Assembly: GCA_002104985.1 (NCBI GenBank)
Contig: MCGO01000042.1
Span: forward strand, 248,001 to 312,000
Reading direction: 5' to 3'
Origin: Rhizoclosmatium globosum
Lineage: Eukaryota; Chytridiomycota; Chytridiomycetes; Chytridiales; Chytriomycetaceae
Length of the DNA stretch: 64,000 nt
A program made the translations under genes and the position numbers. Shown piece by piece: positions 48,881 through 59,439 of this stretch (the stretch's first letter is position 1; each line of letters starts with the position of its first letter). The notes under the pieces are model-generated. The model ran no database searches, was not told the origin of the DNA, and worked only from the letters and a program-made list of their open reading frames with translations.

Positions 48881-49393
48881 ATTAAGCAAGAAAAGGACTT
48901 TTCATATATATCACTTCCGATAAAGGACCAAAAAAAATGGTATAATAAAGCTGCAGCAGATCCGATGAAACACGTTGCAAGGTTCAGAGCCTCCGTCACG
49001 AACAGCTTCAAGATAAAGAATCTTGATGGTTCCACAAAACTACAACCGGGTGATCGAATTGATGTGACCTGGCATTCTGACGTTGAAGATCGGAAATACA
49101 CAGACATCTCTATAAAACTGATGGACGCGGAAAGTCTCAGCATCTACGAACTTGCTTTTCCTCGCGCATCACCTCAAACTCCAGACTATTGTCTCGTGAA
49201 CGAAAAATACACGCACACCAAAAAGCCATCTATCGATTTGAATGTTTTATGGAGTGTTGTTATACTTCGACAACGTGAGGGAACATGTGGGAGTGGATTG
49301 TGGGACTTTGAAATGGATGTCATTGAGTCGGAATTGACAAACTATCAGACTCCAGTGCCCAAACCTGGTAAATCGCAATTCCGAAATAAATAG
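48665..49393 (+). CDS. Open frame: RNase H C-terminal part plus unknown domain
   Basis: This frame (242 codons) starts out of frame with the RNase H N-terminus, regains the RNase H C-terminal part near 48730, then continues into a domain of about 130 residues I do not recognise (FKIKNLDGSTKLQPGDRIDV, then YTDISIKLMDAESLSIYEL). Its alternating hydrophobic pattern suggests beta strands. It may be the tail of the ancestral RNase H-like gene. The absence of stops over 550 bases suggests that this part is recently or still constrained. Whether anything is translated is unclear. Confidence 0.4.
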   Translation: MLKWENSMVHQKEPITLQSTEALGGYAVKNDKLKLLHTEAINVITSHSLKVVSYNWIPREKNIVADLLSIMVIKQEKDFSYISLPIKDQKKWYNKAAADPMKHVARFRASVTNSFKIKNLDGSTKLQPGDRIDVTWHSDVEDRKYTDISIKLMDAESLSIYELAFPRASPQTPDYCLVNEKYTHTKKPSIDLNVLWSVVILRQREGTCGSGLWDFEMDVIESELTNYQTPVPKPGKSQFRNK

Positions 49394-49466
49394 ATTTTGT
49401 GGAACGCTTATTCCATACAGAGATAATAAACGAGTTATTTATCAATTTCTCTCCTTTCTTTCAACA

Positions 49467-51461
49467 ATGCTTTCAGCCATGTCTTCCAACAACGAGCATC
49501 GTCCACGACCAGCGATGAAGCGGTCTATAAACTTTGTCGCCGCTGAGACTCCTTTCCCTCCTCATTCTGGCGTATTGTCCCTCTCTCAAGTTGTGGAGTT
49601 TGCCCACCAGTCACAAACAGCCATCAACCGCACTTTCGCCATTACAGAAAGGGCAAAGCGCCGGAAAGGAGCTTCAAATCTCGTTTTGGATCACATTTTG
49701 CCAGCTCTGGATGATCCAAGGACTTCCTTCTCACTCCCGTTGGTAACTCCGCATCGGTTGAACCAGCGCTTCGCCGTAGCACAAGACAACTCCGTTTTTA
49801 CCGTTTTCAGGAAGTCGTATACAGCACTGAAGACAGCTTTCTTGGAGATGGACACAGACATATATCTTGGCTTTCTTTTACGGTAAACGTGATTTTGGTC
49901 AAATGAATTTTTAATTTAGAACAGCGGACCGGTTGGGGTCGGGAAGAGTCACATTCTATATATCTTGGTCGCAGAATATCGACTGTTGCGCTCTATGTAT
50001 CGTGTCACTTACATCCATGATTGTGCCGAATGGAAAAGCGATAAGTTTGGTTACATTCTAAGGGAACTGGTAATGACATTTTTTGATGACAAGGACATCA
50101 GCGGAAAAGATATTGTCGAATGGTGCTCTGCAATCGTTGAAAGCGACAAGGAAGAAAAAATGATGATGATGCTCAATGCCCTGATTGTCTATATCCAAAC
50201 CAAGAACCTGCAATGGATTATTGTATGCGACCAATATAATGCATTCTACTCTCGCTCTGTTGTTGTGGACCAGTTTCCATTCACCATTATCGACTACCTT
50301 TCAAAAAAACGTGGCTCGAACATCAAAGTTATTATTTCGGCATCGGCAAATAATGAAGGATATCCAACTGAGTTACGTAACTGGTTTACACATGATATCG
50401 CTTCTCATAAGTTTGATGACGATGAGTTTGGAGCTTGGTGCAAGTATTTTCCACTCAAGAGTGGCAAAACAATTGACCCCAAATCAGATGAGGCTCTGGA
50501 TGCACTATACTGGACAGGTATTTATTTGATTATTATATTCAGCGATATTTAATTTGCTATGTCAGGAGGCGTTCCGTACGAGTTGTTTCTTTTGTGGGCA
50601 CAACCAGAAGCTTCTCTTGGAGATAAAACAAGGAAATATCGCAAAAACCGGATGATTGAGATGGGTAGTAGCCATGGAAAGTTTTGTGACACCTTAACTG
50701 CTGAAAAGATGTTGAATCTCAAGGAGTGCATTGCTCGCATGGTTATTGGACTTCCATGCCCGGGTTTATTGGTTGGAATAGACCACCAATTATTTGATGT
50801 CACTCTCCAGCCTAAACGAGGACGTTCTAATGAGTTTCTAAATCCCGTTGCTCGAAGTACGTTGTTAAATTATTATGGTCAAGGACTCTTGTCCCCGCTT
50901 GCATTGGTTACGGAACTGATCTTGAAGGGCGATTACTACACACAAGACATCAAAAGTCAAATTTCGGCAAAATATTTGATCGCAACCATGGAAGTCTCAA
51001 AAAAGTTCTCATTCGAATATAACGTGAAAACACAGACAGGCTTGTCGAAAAATGCAACTCGCAAACAATCTGTTGAATTGTTGGAGATTGTTCGCTTTAT
51101 TGGACACAAAGTCCCCCCAACTGCTTCATTCAATCCAAATCGATCAACATTATTTGTGCCTGAGTCCGTCAATTACCCTGGATATGACTTTTTCATATGG
51201 AATTCAAAAACGAAAACCATCTCTGCATTCCAAGTCACCATCAGAAATCCATTTTATAATCACGCAAAGATTGACAGTACTTCAGCTCAACAAAACTGTG
51301 CTCATTGGATGACATATTGTTCTGCTAAATCATCGGAAGTGTATTGGGTGACTCCAAAAAGCTGTCTTGGGGGTAAATCTAAAAAAGCCGAAGGTAACCT
51401 GGTAGTCTTGTTTGAATCTATCTCCAAGCATTATCCTGCTTTGGAGCATCTCACAGTTTAG
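49467..51461 (+). CDS. Crinkler/RHS-type NTPase with C-terminal REase-like domain
   Basis: Three exons (49467-49882, 49925-50517, 50566-51461), about 634 residues, intact. The N-terminal 140 residues lack a signal peptide and the usual Crinkler header. The middle is a P-loop NTPase: Walker A GPVGVGKSH, a Walker B-like WIIVCDQYNAF and a sensor-like VIISASANNEGYP. The C-terminus (VNYPGYDFFIW ... ISAFQVTIRNP) has the Asp and Gln-Val-Thr pattern of the PD-(D/E)xK nuclease fold found at the end of Crinkler/RHS-type proteins. These are known as secreted or nuclear effectors in oomycetes and chytrids, and as mobile-element-related RHS proteins in trypanosomes. Role here is inferred. Decayed copies of one RNase H-like sequence lie on both sides. 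Confidence 0.75.
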
Positions 51462-51476
51462 CAAAAGAGAGATTTA

Positions 51477-51720
51477 TAATAACAAGTGATAAATCTCATT
51501 ACCTTAAAGTGTTATCATACAATTGGATTCCACGCAAAAAGAATGTTGTTGTCAATCCCAACACAGCAATTAAATAAGAAGAGGGGAGTTAATACGTGTT
51601 ACTTCCGACCAAGGATTAGAATAGAACTTCAGCTGACTGAATGAAATGAAGTTAAGTATTCGTTTACAAGGAGAGGTCGAGTATGGAAAGGGACATAACA
51701 TCTTATATTGAACTCAGTAT
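51477..51720 (+). pseudogene. Second decayed copy of RNase H-like sequence
   Basis: Bases 51486-51549 match 48799-48862 (the segment coding SHSLKVVSYNWIPREKN) at roughly 85% identity by eye, with further patchy similarity to about 51620 (ATTAAGCAAGAA-like and cacttccgat-like stretches). Stops break the frame. It lies immediately after the Crinkler-type gene, as the other copy lies before it, and abuts the CoA-ligase stop codon. Confidence 0.65.
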
Positions 51721-51757
51721 TCCATAATAAGAAGTATCCATCGACATCCCCACAAGT

Positions 51758-53724
51758 TTACAATTTCGCCTTCTTCAAGTTTGCAGCGTCCTGAGTTCTC
51801 AAAATACGACGCAAAATCTTTCCACTTGCAGACTTGGGAATCTCCGCCACAAACTCCACACCACCTCTTAGTTTCTTGTGTGGAGCCACCTTTGCGTCGA
51901 TAAACTCAATGATTTCAGTATCGGTGCATTTGACGTTTGGCTGTTGCGAGATGGGTTAGTCTCCTGAATCATTCCGGATAGTATCACCTTCAAGACAACA
52001 AACGCGCGTGGTACTTCTCCACAAGCTTCATCGGATCTTCCAATAACGGCTGCATCAGCGATGGCTGGATGTTCGAGCAAGTAGGCCTCCAATTCGGCAG
52101 GTGGGACTTGGAATCCTTTACACTTGATGAGTTCCTTCAATCGATCGACAATGTAGAACATTCCATTTTCGTCCACTTTGACAATGTCACCTTGAGAGAG
52201 AAGTGTTATTAACTTTTAAGAAAGAGTTGAGCAGTACCTGTGTGGAAAAAGCGATCTTTGTCAATGCAATCAGCTGTTGCTTTCGCGTTGTTGTGGTAAC
52301 CCTTCATGACATTCGGTCCACGGACCCACAATTCTCCTTCTTGCCCTTGTTCAACGTCTTTGCCGGTATCAGGGTTGACGATTCTGGCTTCGATATTTGG
52401 GATCATGAGACCGATGGAGTTGGGGTACTTGAGCGCCACTATCAAAAGATTTTTCAGTCATACGAATTCAGAAAAAAGACTATGCATACATGATGCGGGC
52501 AGCAGATGGGTGACAGGCGAGGTTTCAGTCAGCCCATACCCAACATTCACAACAACGCCAAGTCTCTTGTGAACCGCATGAATAATTTCAGGCGCAAGTG
52601 GAGCAGCACCACTCATCATCCAACGAAGCTTTGGAAACTTGTAATCATCAAGCATAGGATGCTTAGCCATAGCAAGAGCGATCGGAGGCGCAATGTGAGC
52701 TCCAGACACGTTGTATTTGACGAGAGAGTTGACCCAGTTTGTCAAATCAAACTTTGGAAACACGACAACAGCACAGCTTTGGTGGAATCCAATGTGGCAC
52801 GAAACAACCATTCCGTAGATATGGAAGAAGGGGAGAACGCCTGTCCATACATCTCCTGCCATCACTTCCCTGGACTTCTTTTGGTACGCATCATATTGCC
52901 AGGTATTCGCAATCACATTATACTGTGTAGTTTCAACACCCTTTGGAAGACCCGTCGTTCCTGAGCTGTAACACATGTACGCCGGTCTCTGCATAATTTC
53001 CTCCCGAGTGAGTTTCACAACAGGTGCAGGAACCTTATTTGCAGCCGAGATTTGGTTGATGGTTCTACGCGAGGGTCCAGGCACAACGACGGAAGGTTCA
53101 TCAAGGAGAATAATGTTCTTTTCAGCGATTCCGACTTTTTGGGCGGCAGCGAGGGCGGTTTCGAGGACGGCTGGGTGGACAAAAAGGTACTTTGCGCCAG
53201 AGTCTTTGAGTTGGAAGGCAAGCTCGTTCACGCTGTAGGATGGGTTTGCGGGGGAGACAGTCCCGCCGGCCTTGAGAACAGCGTGCACAATTGTTGGATA
53301 TCTGCCATAATTAAGATGGATTAAGAAGGGGAGGAGGTGGTGGTTAACTCATGGGCCGTTGCAGTTTGTAATAATTGAAATGGAGGAGGAGCCACACTAA
53401 ACTGAATGTGATTTGGAGAGAAGATTGCAACGACATTCCACTTTTTGAAGGCAAGGGACGCGTAGAGAGCGGCAGAAAGGGCATCAATTGATTGGAGGAG
53501 CTGCTTGAAGGAGACTCTAGTGCCACTAACTGCATCGATCAAAGCAGTCGATGATGAGTTGTATTTGTCCTTTGAGAAGACAACGCTGTGCACATCCACT
53601 AGTTAAGTTTTAAAAAGGTACTTAGGGTTAGGGAGAGTTCTTCTAAGGTGGTTGTGGTTGTGCGTGCGTGGGCCTTACAAGTCTCAGGAATCGCTGCCGC
53701 CCCAAATTTGCTTTGATAGATCAT
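51758..53724 (-). CDS. Acyl/4-coumarate-CoA ligase-like, peroxisomal
   Basis: Six exons in minus sense (53724-53679, 53598-53349, 53301-52490, 52438-52238, 52190-51988, 51940-51758), 564 residues, typical length. ANL-superfamily motifs: the AMP-binding loop [11 protein letters not shown], the YGLTETSP motif, GELWVRGP, the hinge [16 protein letters not shown], and SASGKILRR with the catalytic lysine. It activates a carboxylic acid (fatty or aromatic) with ATP and CoA. The C-terminal tripeptide AKL is a peroxisomal targeting signal type 1, so the product probably feeds peroxisomal beta-oxidation. The first exon codes only 15 residues ([15 protein letters not shown]); its first intron contains two TTAGGG units. 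Start is 32 bp from the divergent ALG12 start. Confidence 0.92.
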
Positions 53725-53756
53725 TTTTCATCAGCGAAACTGGAGAACAAAGAACG

Positions 53757-55900
53757 ATGGAACCAAAAGAAGCGAAGGAACCCTCAAAAGAGAAAGAAGA
53801 GATTAAAACGGAAAAGGATGAGAAGCCGCCTGCTCCTTTGGTCTCAATCTACTCAAATGCTGCCTTGTTGACAGACGATCCACAAAACATTAACAATTTG
53901 GACTTTATTGCTATCATCCCTGGTAATACTGAATTATAGCTGCTTAATTAGTACTAGTAAGTACTTATTAAACTATAGGCTTTGTGTATGATGCTCTTGT
54001 TCTTGGGTTCATGGTTTATGCAGTGTTTGCAGCCCCCTTCACCAAAGTAGAGGAGTCCTTCAATATCCAGGCAATCCACGATTTGATGCTTATGCCTGTC
54101 TCTAGGCTGGATCAATTCGATCACATGGTGAGCAACGAGCTGTCTAGTGATAAACCACTGACATCTCCAATGACAGTCCTTCCCTGGTGTTGTACCGCGA
54201 ACCTTTATTGGCCCGCTTTTCATCAAGCTAGTCACTCATCCAGTCATTTCTTTTATGACCAGTGACGGCACCACGGTCCTTCAAACAGACAGCTACCTCT
54301 ATATTGCTCGAATTGCCCTCGCCATCCTGACAGTCCACTCCCTCCGCATGATCAGAATGTCTGCCGCAAGAGTGTTTGGACACACTGTATCTGCTTTCTT
54401 TGGAATTGTTTGTTTGACACAGTTCCACCTTATTTTCTGGGGATCGCGTTACATCCCCAACACTTTTGCCATGATTTTAGTCAATTATGGAGTTGCTAGT
54501 TGGATTTATTCGTGGAAACCGATTACGTATGCGGAAGTTGTGGAGCAATCAAAGGAAAGGGATAGAATCTTTGGCAGTGAGTGATTCCCTTCGACTTCGA
54601 GATACATCGAAGGTATGTATTGAAACTTCTCGTATGAATAGGTCCTCCACTCTCTTTGAATGACGGCAATCGCAAACGAAACCGAAAGAAAGTAAAAGAA
54701 GATCCCGCCGCCGTCGCCAAACAGTTAAACTGCATCGGCCTCATATCCTTCATCCTCTTTGCCGCCATCGTATTCCGCCTAGAACTCCTCGCCCTCCTCG
54801 GCACAATCCTCCTCTCCGAAATATTCATCTACAAACACATCCAACTCCTCCCCGCCATCCTCACCTGCCTCTTTGTCGGCATCACCTCCCTCCCCCTAAC
54901 ACTCGCCATCGACACCTTCTTCTGGAAATCCTCCCCAACCCCAATGTGGCCCGAATACCAAGTCTTCCTCTTCAACATCCTCCAAGGCCGATCCAAAGAA
55001 TACGGAACATCCCCTCCAAACACATACATCACGTCCCTCCTCCCCCGAATCGCAACCCTCGCTTACCCTCTCGCTATATACGCATACACACAAGACCCCC
55101 GCGTCCGCAGGTTCCTCTCCCCCGCGGTCGTCTTCACATCCGTTATGAGTTGCATCGGGCACAAGGAATGGCGCTTCCTCTTCCCAATCCTCCCGCTCAT
55201 AAACCTCGCATCCGCACTGTCCCTCACGCGGATCCACCGTCTCGGGACCCTCACCGCGCGCACGCGTCCGCAGAACACGACGGGGAGCGCGGGCGGGTTT
55301 CATAGGGTGCTTGCGGGCGTGGTTGTTCCCGTGGCGGTGCTGGCGAGTCTGGTGTTTGTGAATGTTGCGGTGGATGTGTCGGCGCGGAATTATCCGGGTG
55401 GGGTTGCGATGCGGGCTGTGTATCAGTATGTGTCGCCGAGTGAGGGTTCTGGGGTGTTGCCGTATGTGCATATGGATGTGTATACGTGTCAGACGGGGGC
55501 GTCGAGGTTTATGGAGTTGGGGGCGAGGGAGGGGTGGGTTTATAGTAAGGAGGAAGGGCTTGTGGAGGATAGGGAGTTTGTTGAGAGAGGGTTTACGCAT
55601 TTGTTGACGTCGACGCCTGAGTTGCATCTTGGAGAGGGTCCATGGGAAGATGGTGATGACGGTGAGGATAATGGGAGGGAGTGGTTCAAGGTTCCTGGGT
55701 ATATTCATGGGTTGAAGGGAGTGAAGGTGGAGTTCGGACCTGGTGGCTGGAAAGCATGGGTCGCTGAATCGATTGATAAGGTGCTCAAGGGAAAGATTGC
55801 CTGGAGACCAAAGGAGTTTGTGTATGGAGTCAAACTACCTATTGAAGTGTATATGGAGCCAAAGATTTATTTGCTGCAGAGCAAGACTTGGCAACAGTAG
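53757..55900 (+). CDS. ALG12: ALG12 alpha-1,6-mannosyltransferase
   Basis: Four exons (53757-53922, 53979-54127, 54177-54576, 54642-55900), 657 residues. GT22-family membrane enzyme of the endoplasmic reticulum: the luminal loop with KVEESFN-Q-IHD, the FPGVVPRTFIGP motif, a run of hydrophobic helices and the family hallmark GHKEWRFLFP are all present. ALG12 adds the eighth mannose, alpha-1,6-linked, to the dolichol-linked N-glycan precursor; ALG9 is the main alternative but HKEWRF context and length fit ALG12 better. The acidic/Lys-rich N-terminal 35 residues are an extension. Synonymous sites are strongly C-ending up to about 55290, then G/T-ending to about 55700. Confidence 0.88.
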
Positions 55901-55977
55901 AAATGAAAACACTAATATACACCGACGTAATATTATTAAAGAGTTGAACTGAAAGCAAAGAATAGAGTGAACATTCA

Positions 55978-56150
55978 TTAGAAATGAATCAAGATGGCTT
56001 GTTCTCCCTTTCCTTCCGACGGACAGTATGGACACTTGAACTTGTTGGTCATACTTCCCTTCCCCAGCCGTTTCAATGACTCATTACACACAACATGACC
56101 GCAAACCATCATCTACACAAGGAATAAGTAAAAAAAAGGGTATAAACTAT

Positions 56151-56200
<50 letters not shown>

Positions 56201-57658
56201 CACTACACTACACTCACCATGGGAGGATTCTCTTTGGTTCCAAGCTCCTTTGAAACAGGACACGCGAATACTGAATGAAACCTCTGTCGATCCAAAAGCG
56301 GAATCTCGACTGGAAGTTCGCCTGTAGAACTCCATTCAAGGCCACTCTGTTCCTTCAAAATACTGGACATTTTGATGATGGTAGGGAGAGCATTGACGCC
56401 GACAGAGATACATGTGTGGAGGGGGGATTCGGCGGGGAGGGAGAGGAGAAGACAAAAGTCGCGAGTGAATTGGTGGGAAAGGTCTGACCAGGCTGTTGTT
56501 TCTGTAAGGGCTTTGTACGGGGATTGGTTGATTTTTGAAGTGTATAGGAGACAGCACATGAGTTTTTGGATTTCTATTTTTTTTGAATGCAATGGTTAGT
56601 CTATGTATGATGCGTTTCCTGAGAGAGTGTTCGTGTATCCGTTTCCATGAAGAGTCATTGAACGAAAAATCAGTTCGCTCCGCCCACATTTGCTCCTTCA
56701 CACTCGCTACGCTCGCCAGTCTGCAACTTCGGCTGAAAGAAAAAAAGCGCCAGTTGTCCTCCTTCCACAACATTGTTTCGCAAATATTCGATCACTCCTC
56801 TCACGCCCGTACACACGCACACATAAAATCAAAAAAAACAATAACAATCACAACATACCCTTCATATGCTGATCCTTAAAAGCATTAAACTTGAGTTGAG
56901 CATACTGCAGAGCAGCATTCCGATCCCCAGACGAGACACCAGCGACACCAAAGAGCAGCTTCAAAAACTGGAGCCTGGTAACTGAGAATTCGAGAGTAGA
57001 ATCAATGTGAGCAAGTTGGGTCGAATGCGAGTTGACCCAGTTGATGGCGGGATCCAGGTTGAATTGTTTGATGTGGGACAAGATTGAGAACATGTCGTTG
57101 AATTTTGCGTTGAGGGCGTCATCCGAGGATTCCGTTGTTTGTGAGGAAGAAGAAGAGAGTTGGGCTTCATGGGCAAAGCGGGCAGCGAGCGAGAAGCGAC
57201 CCTGGGAGTGGTTCTTAGTTAACAACCACCTCTCTTTCTCCTAGCAAGAAACTCCTAGCAAGAAACAAACAAACAAAACAACTTACTTCTCTAATCAAAT
57301 GCTGCTCAATCGCCTTGTTCAAAGTGTGTTCCTTTGTTGTTGTTGTTGAAAGAGCGCGTGGATTCCAAATCAGGTCCAAGTTCGCATCTTGTTTGAATCG
57401 CTTTTCAACTGCCTTTGCCACTTTGGACGCGGAAGAATGAAGCGACTTGTGCGATTCGAGCGAGGCGGCCTGGCCTCGTTTCAAGAACAAAGGAAGGGAT
57501 TGTAGGGCGGCTTCCGATCCCGACTCGTCTAAGGAGACCAGGCCTCGCACTCGAACTAGCTCGGCTAAGATGCCGTCAATGTGGTTCAAGGTCGTTGATG
57601 CCGTGGTGCCCTGTTTGTCAACTAACTGGCTCTTGTCAAAGTCACTCAACAGTTCCAT
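55978..57658 (-). CDS. RMD5: GID/CTLH ubiquitin-ligase RING subunit RMD5 (GID2/RMND5)
   Basis: Four exons in minus sense (57658-57287, 57201-56859, 56573-56218, 56112-55978), 401 residues, matching RMND5/Gid2. Order: helical N-terminus; LisH/CTLH part (EHTLNKAIEQHLIREGRFSL; ILSHIKQFNLDPAINWV); CRA part; C-terminal degenerate RING beginning FACPVSKE with ENPPMMMVCGHVV and KFKCPYCPSE, ending in the hydrophobic ILIHF. In yeast this subunit pairs with Gid9 to ubiquitinate gluconeogenic enzymes. An in-frame upstream Met exists at 57682, but the family start fits 57658. The last intron (56113-56217) holds a CA microsatellite. Only 24 bases separate this start from the upstream capping-enzyme stop. 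Confidence 0.92.
56151..56198. repeat. CA dinucleotide microsatellite
   Basis: About 24 uninterrupted CA units inside the last intron of RMD5, next to a short cacta-type repeat (56196-56212) that runs up to the splice donor on the minus strand. Confidence 0.95.
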
Positions 57659-57682
57659 TTGTTTTGTTGTTTGTTTATTCAT

Positions 57683-59095
57683 TCACAAATGGCGTACGCC
57701 ACTCTCTCGCATCTTCCATTGCTCCCGTATCACTCCCGCGTGACTCACAATTGTTTCTTGATCTACATTGTCCCGAATCGAATCCATAATGCTCATGTAC
57801 ACAGTCTCATGGTTTGCATTCTCCTTGTCATTTCGGAATCGACTAAACCGCCACTCCCCCGGCCACTCTGGGTCATACCGACACTCTATAATCTTGCCAT
57901 ACCCTGGAGGATACCGTTCCCACCTGAAAAGAAGATGGTGTCAATGCAACAACAGATTGCTAATAAAAACTCAAAACTCAACTCTTCTGCCAACTCTTGA
58001 TCCAAATGAAACTCTCCATGCAACACATGCCCTTCCCTCCCTCCTCTCCACAAATAGATCCAATATTTGCCATCAATGTCCGGCCCTTCCAACTTGAAAT
58101 CCACTGTATTCTCTTCACTTGGCTTCCACTTCAACATTTTCTGACACGTTCCAATCGTGTACGGTGCTTCTTGTGACGTGAAAATCACTCCATCGTTCTT
58201 GTGCTTCAATTTGGGTATATCTTCAAACACCTGTCCAACATGGTATGCCAACTGCAACGGTTTCAGTTTCAACCTGTGCATCCGTATTATTTAGTTCTGC
58301 ACCTCCCCCCACAACCCATCGCACAAAACTCAACTTGAACGGTAAACTCTCGCCAAACCCGCGATCCTCGCGATACCGTCGATCATACGGTTTCAACACG
58401 TGTTCCGTCAACCGCCCCAACCGTTTATTAAACGGCTTCTCAATCAAACTAGTCCCCATCGATATCATGCAATCAAACAGATAGAATTTGAGGACATGCT
58501 TTTGTTTTTGATACACACATCATCAGTGACTTTCCCCCTCCCCCTTCACCAACAATAAAAACAAACACTCACCCGTCCATCCTCCTCCACATCAAGCACA
58601 AGCTCTCCATCAAGAACAGTATCCCTCTGATACGCATGTATATTCTCAGGATGCGGTAACGGCATATGAATCTGATAATAACTATTCTTCCTATCCACCT
58701 TTTCACACACCGCCCTCCGTCAGCCAAAAGAAGAGAAAGAGAAAGAGAAACTCACCAGGAACGTGTCATACTTCCCCGTGCGTGCATCCCGCGTGGCTAC
58801 GAGGAGACAGCGGATGCCGTCCGCCTTCTCGGATACGAAAAAGTTTTCTTCTTGGAGGAGGGAGAGGTGGGATTTGTTGAATGAGACGGGTTGGGCGCCG
58901 GGGAAGCGCGGGTCTCTGGGGTTTGTTTTTTTGGGTTGGTTGAGTTGAGTGTGTTGGTGTTGGTGTGGTTTAAGAGGTAAGGAGGGATGGAGACCTGCGG
59001 TCACTGACTTCCATGCCAAAGAGAGTTGCAACGTGGACTCGGAGGTCGCGGAGTTGGGGCTCGGTGACGGGGCGGCCTGGGATGTCCGGGAGCAT
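57683..59095 (-). CDS. CEG1: mRNA capping enzyme, guanylyltransferase
   Basis: Six exons in minus sense (59095-58995, 58915-58756, 58698-58573, 58498-58335, 58273-57983, 57923-57683), 360 residues, shorter than yeast Ceg1 but complete. Motif I SEKADGIRCLL carries the lysine that forms the GMP adduct; motif III is in LDGELV with VLKFYLFDCM nearby; motif IV is HKNDGVIFT; motif V KWKPSEENTVDFKL; and the OB fold ends in RFRNDKENANHETV. It transfers GMP to the 5' end of nascent mRNA in the nucleus. No triphosphatase domain is fused, as in other fungi. FPGAQPVSF near the start is family-typical. Two introns use the rarer donor GTTGAG. Confidence 0.93.
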
Positions 59096-59439
59096 TTTTG
59101 GTTATTTGGTTGTGGGTTTGGAGAGAAGTTCTGAGTGAACAAATAAATAATAGAACAATTAATGAATGGAAAAGAAGTACTGTTGACACTGGATGTGAAC
59201 GTATCTGGTACGCGAATATATAATACTGTACTTCCTGGCCACTGATGGATGACACACCAGCTCACACCAGACGGCCTGTATTAAACCCTTTGATTAAACC
59301 CTTGAATCATCAGCTTATTGCTTCAATCTCAAACTTCTGTCACTCTCAAATCGAATGATATCACGTCAGCCAGGACTCCACCAAGAAACCAAAACAAACC
59401 AACCTTGAAGAAACAACCACAAAAGAACCAGTAGAAGAA

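Noticed and set aside
49883..49925. Apparent frame break before the Crinkler Walker A motif
   Set aside because: Choosing the acceptor after aacag (exon from 49925) keeps frame and gives GPVGVGKS, so the gene is intact.
53622..53633. Two TTAGGG units, possible interstitial telomere
   Set aside because: Only two units, inside an intron that splices well; chance is enough.
54896..55708. Long antisense open frame over ALG12 (270 codons)
   Set aside because: A shadow of the strongly C- then G-biased third positions; composition is low-complexity Arg/His/Pro and the sense strand is clearly ALG12.
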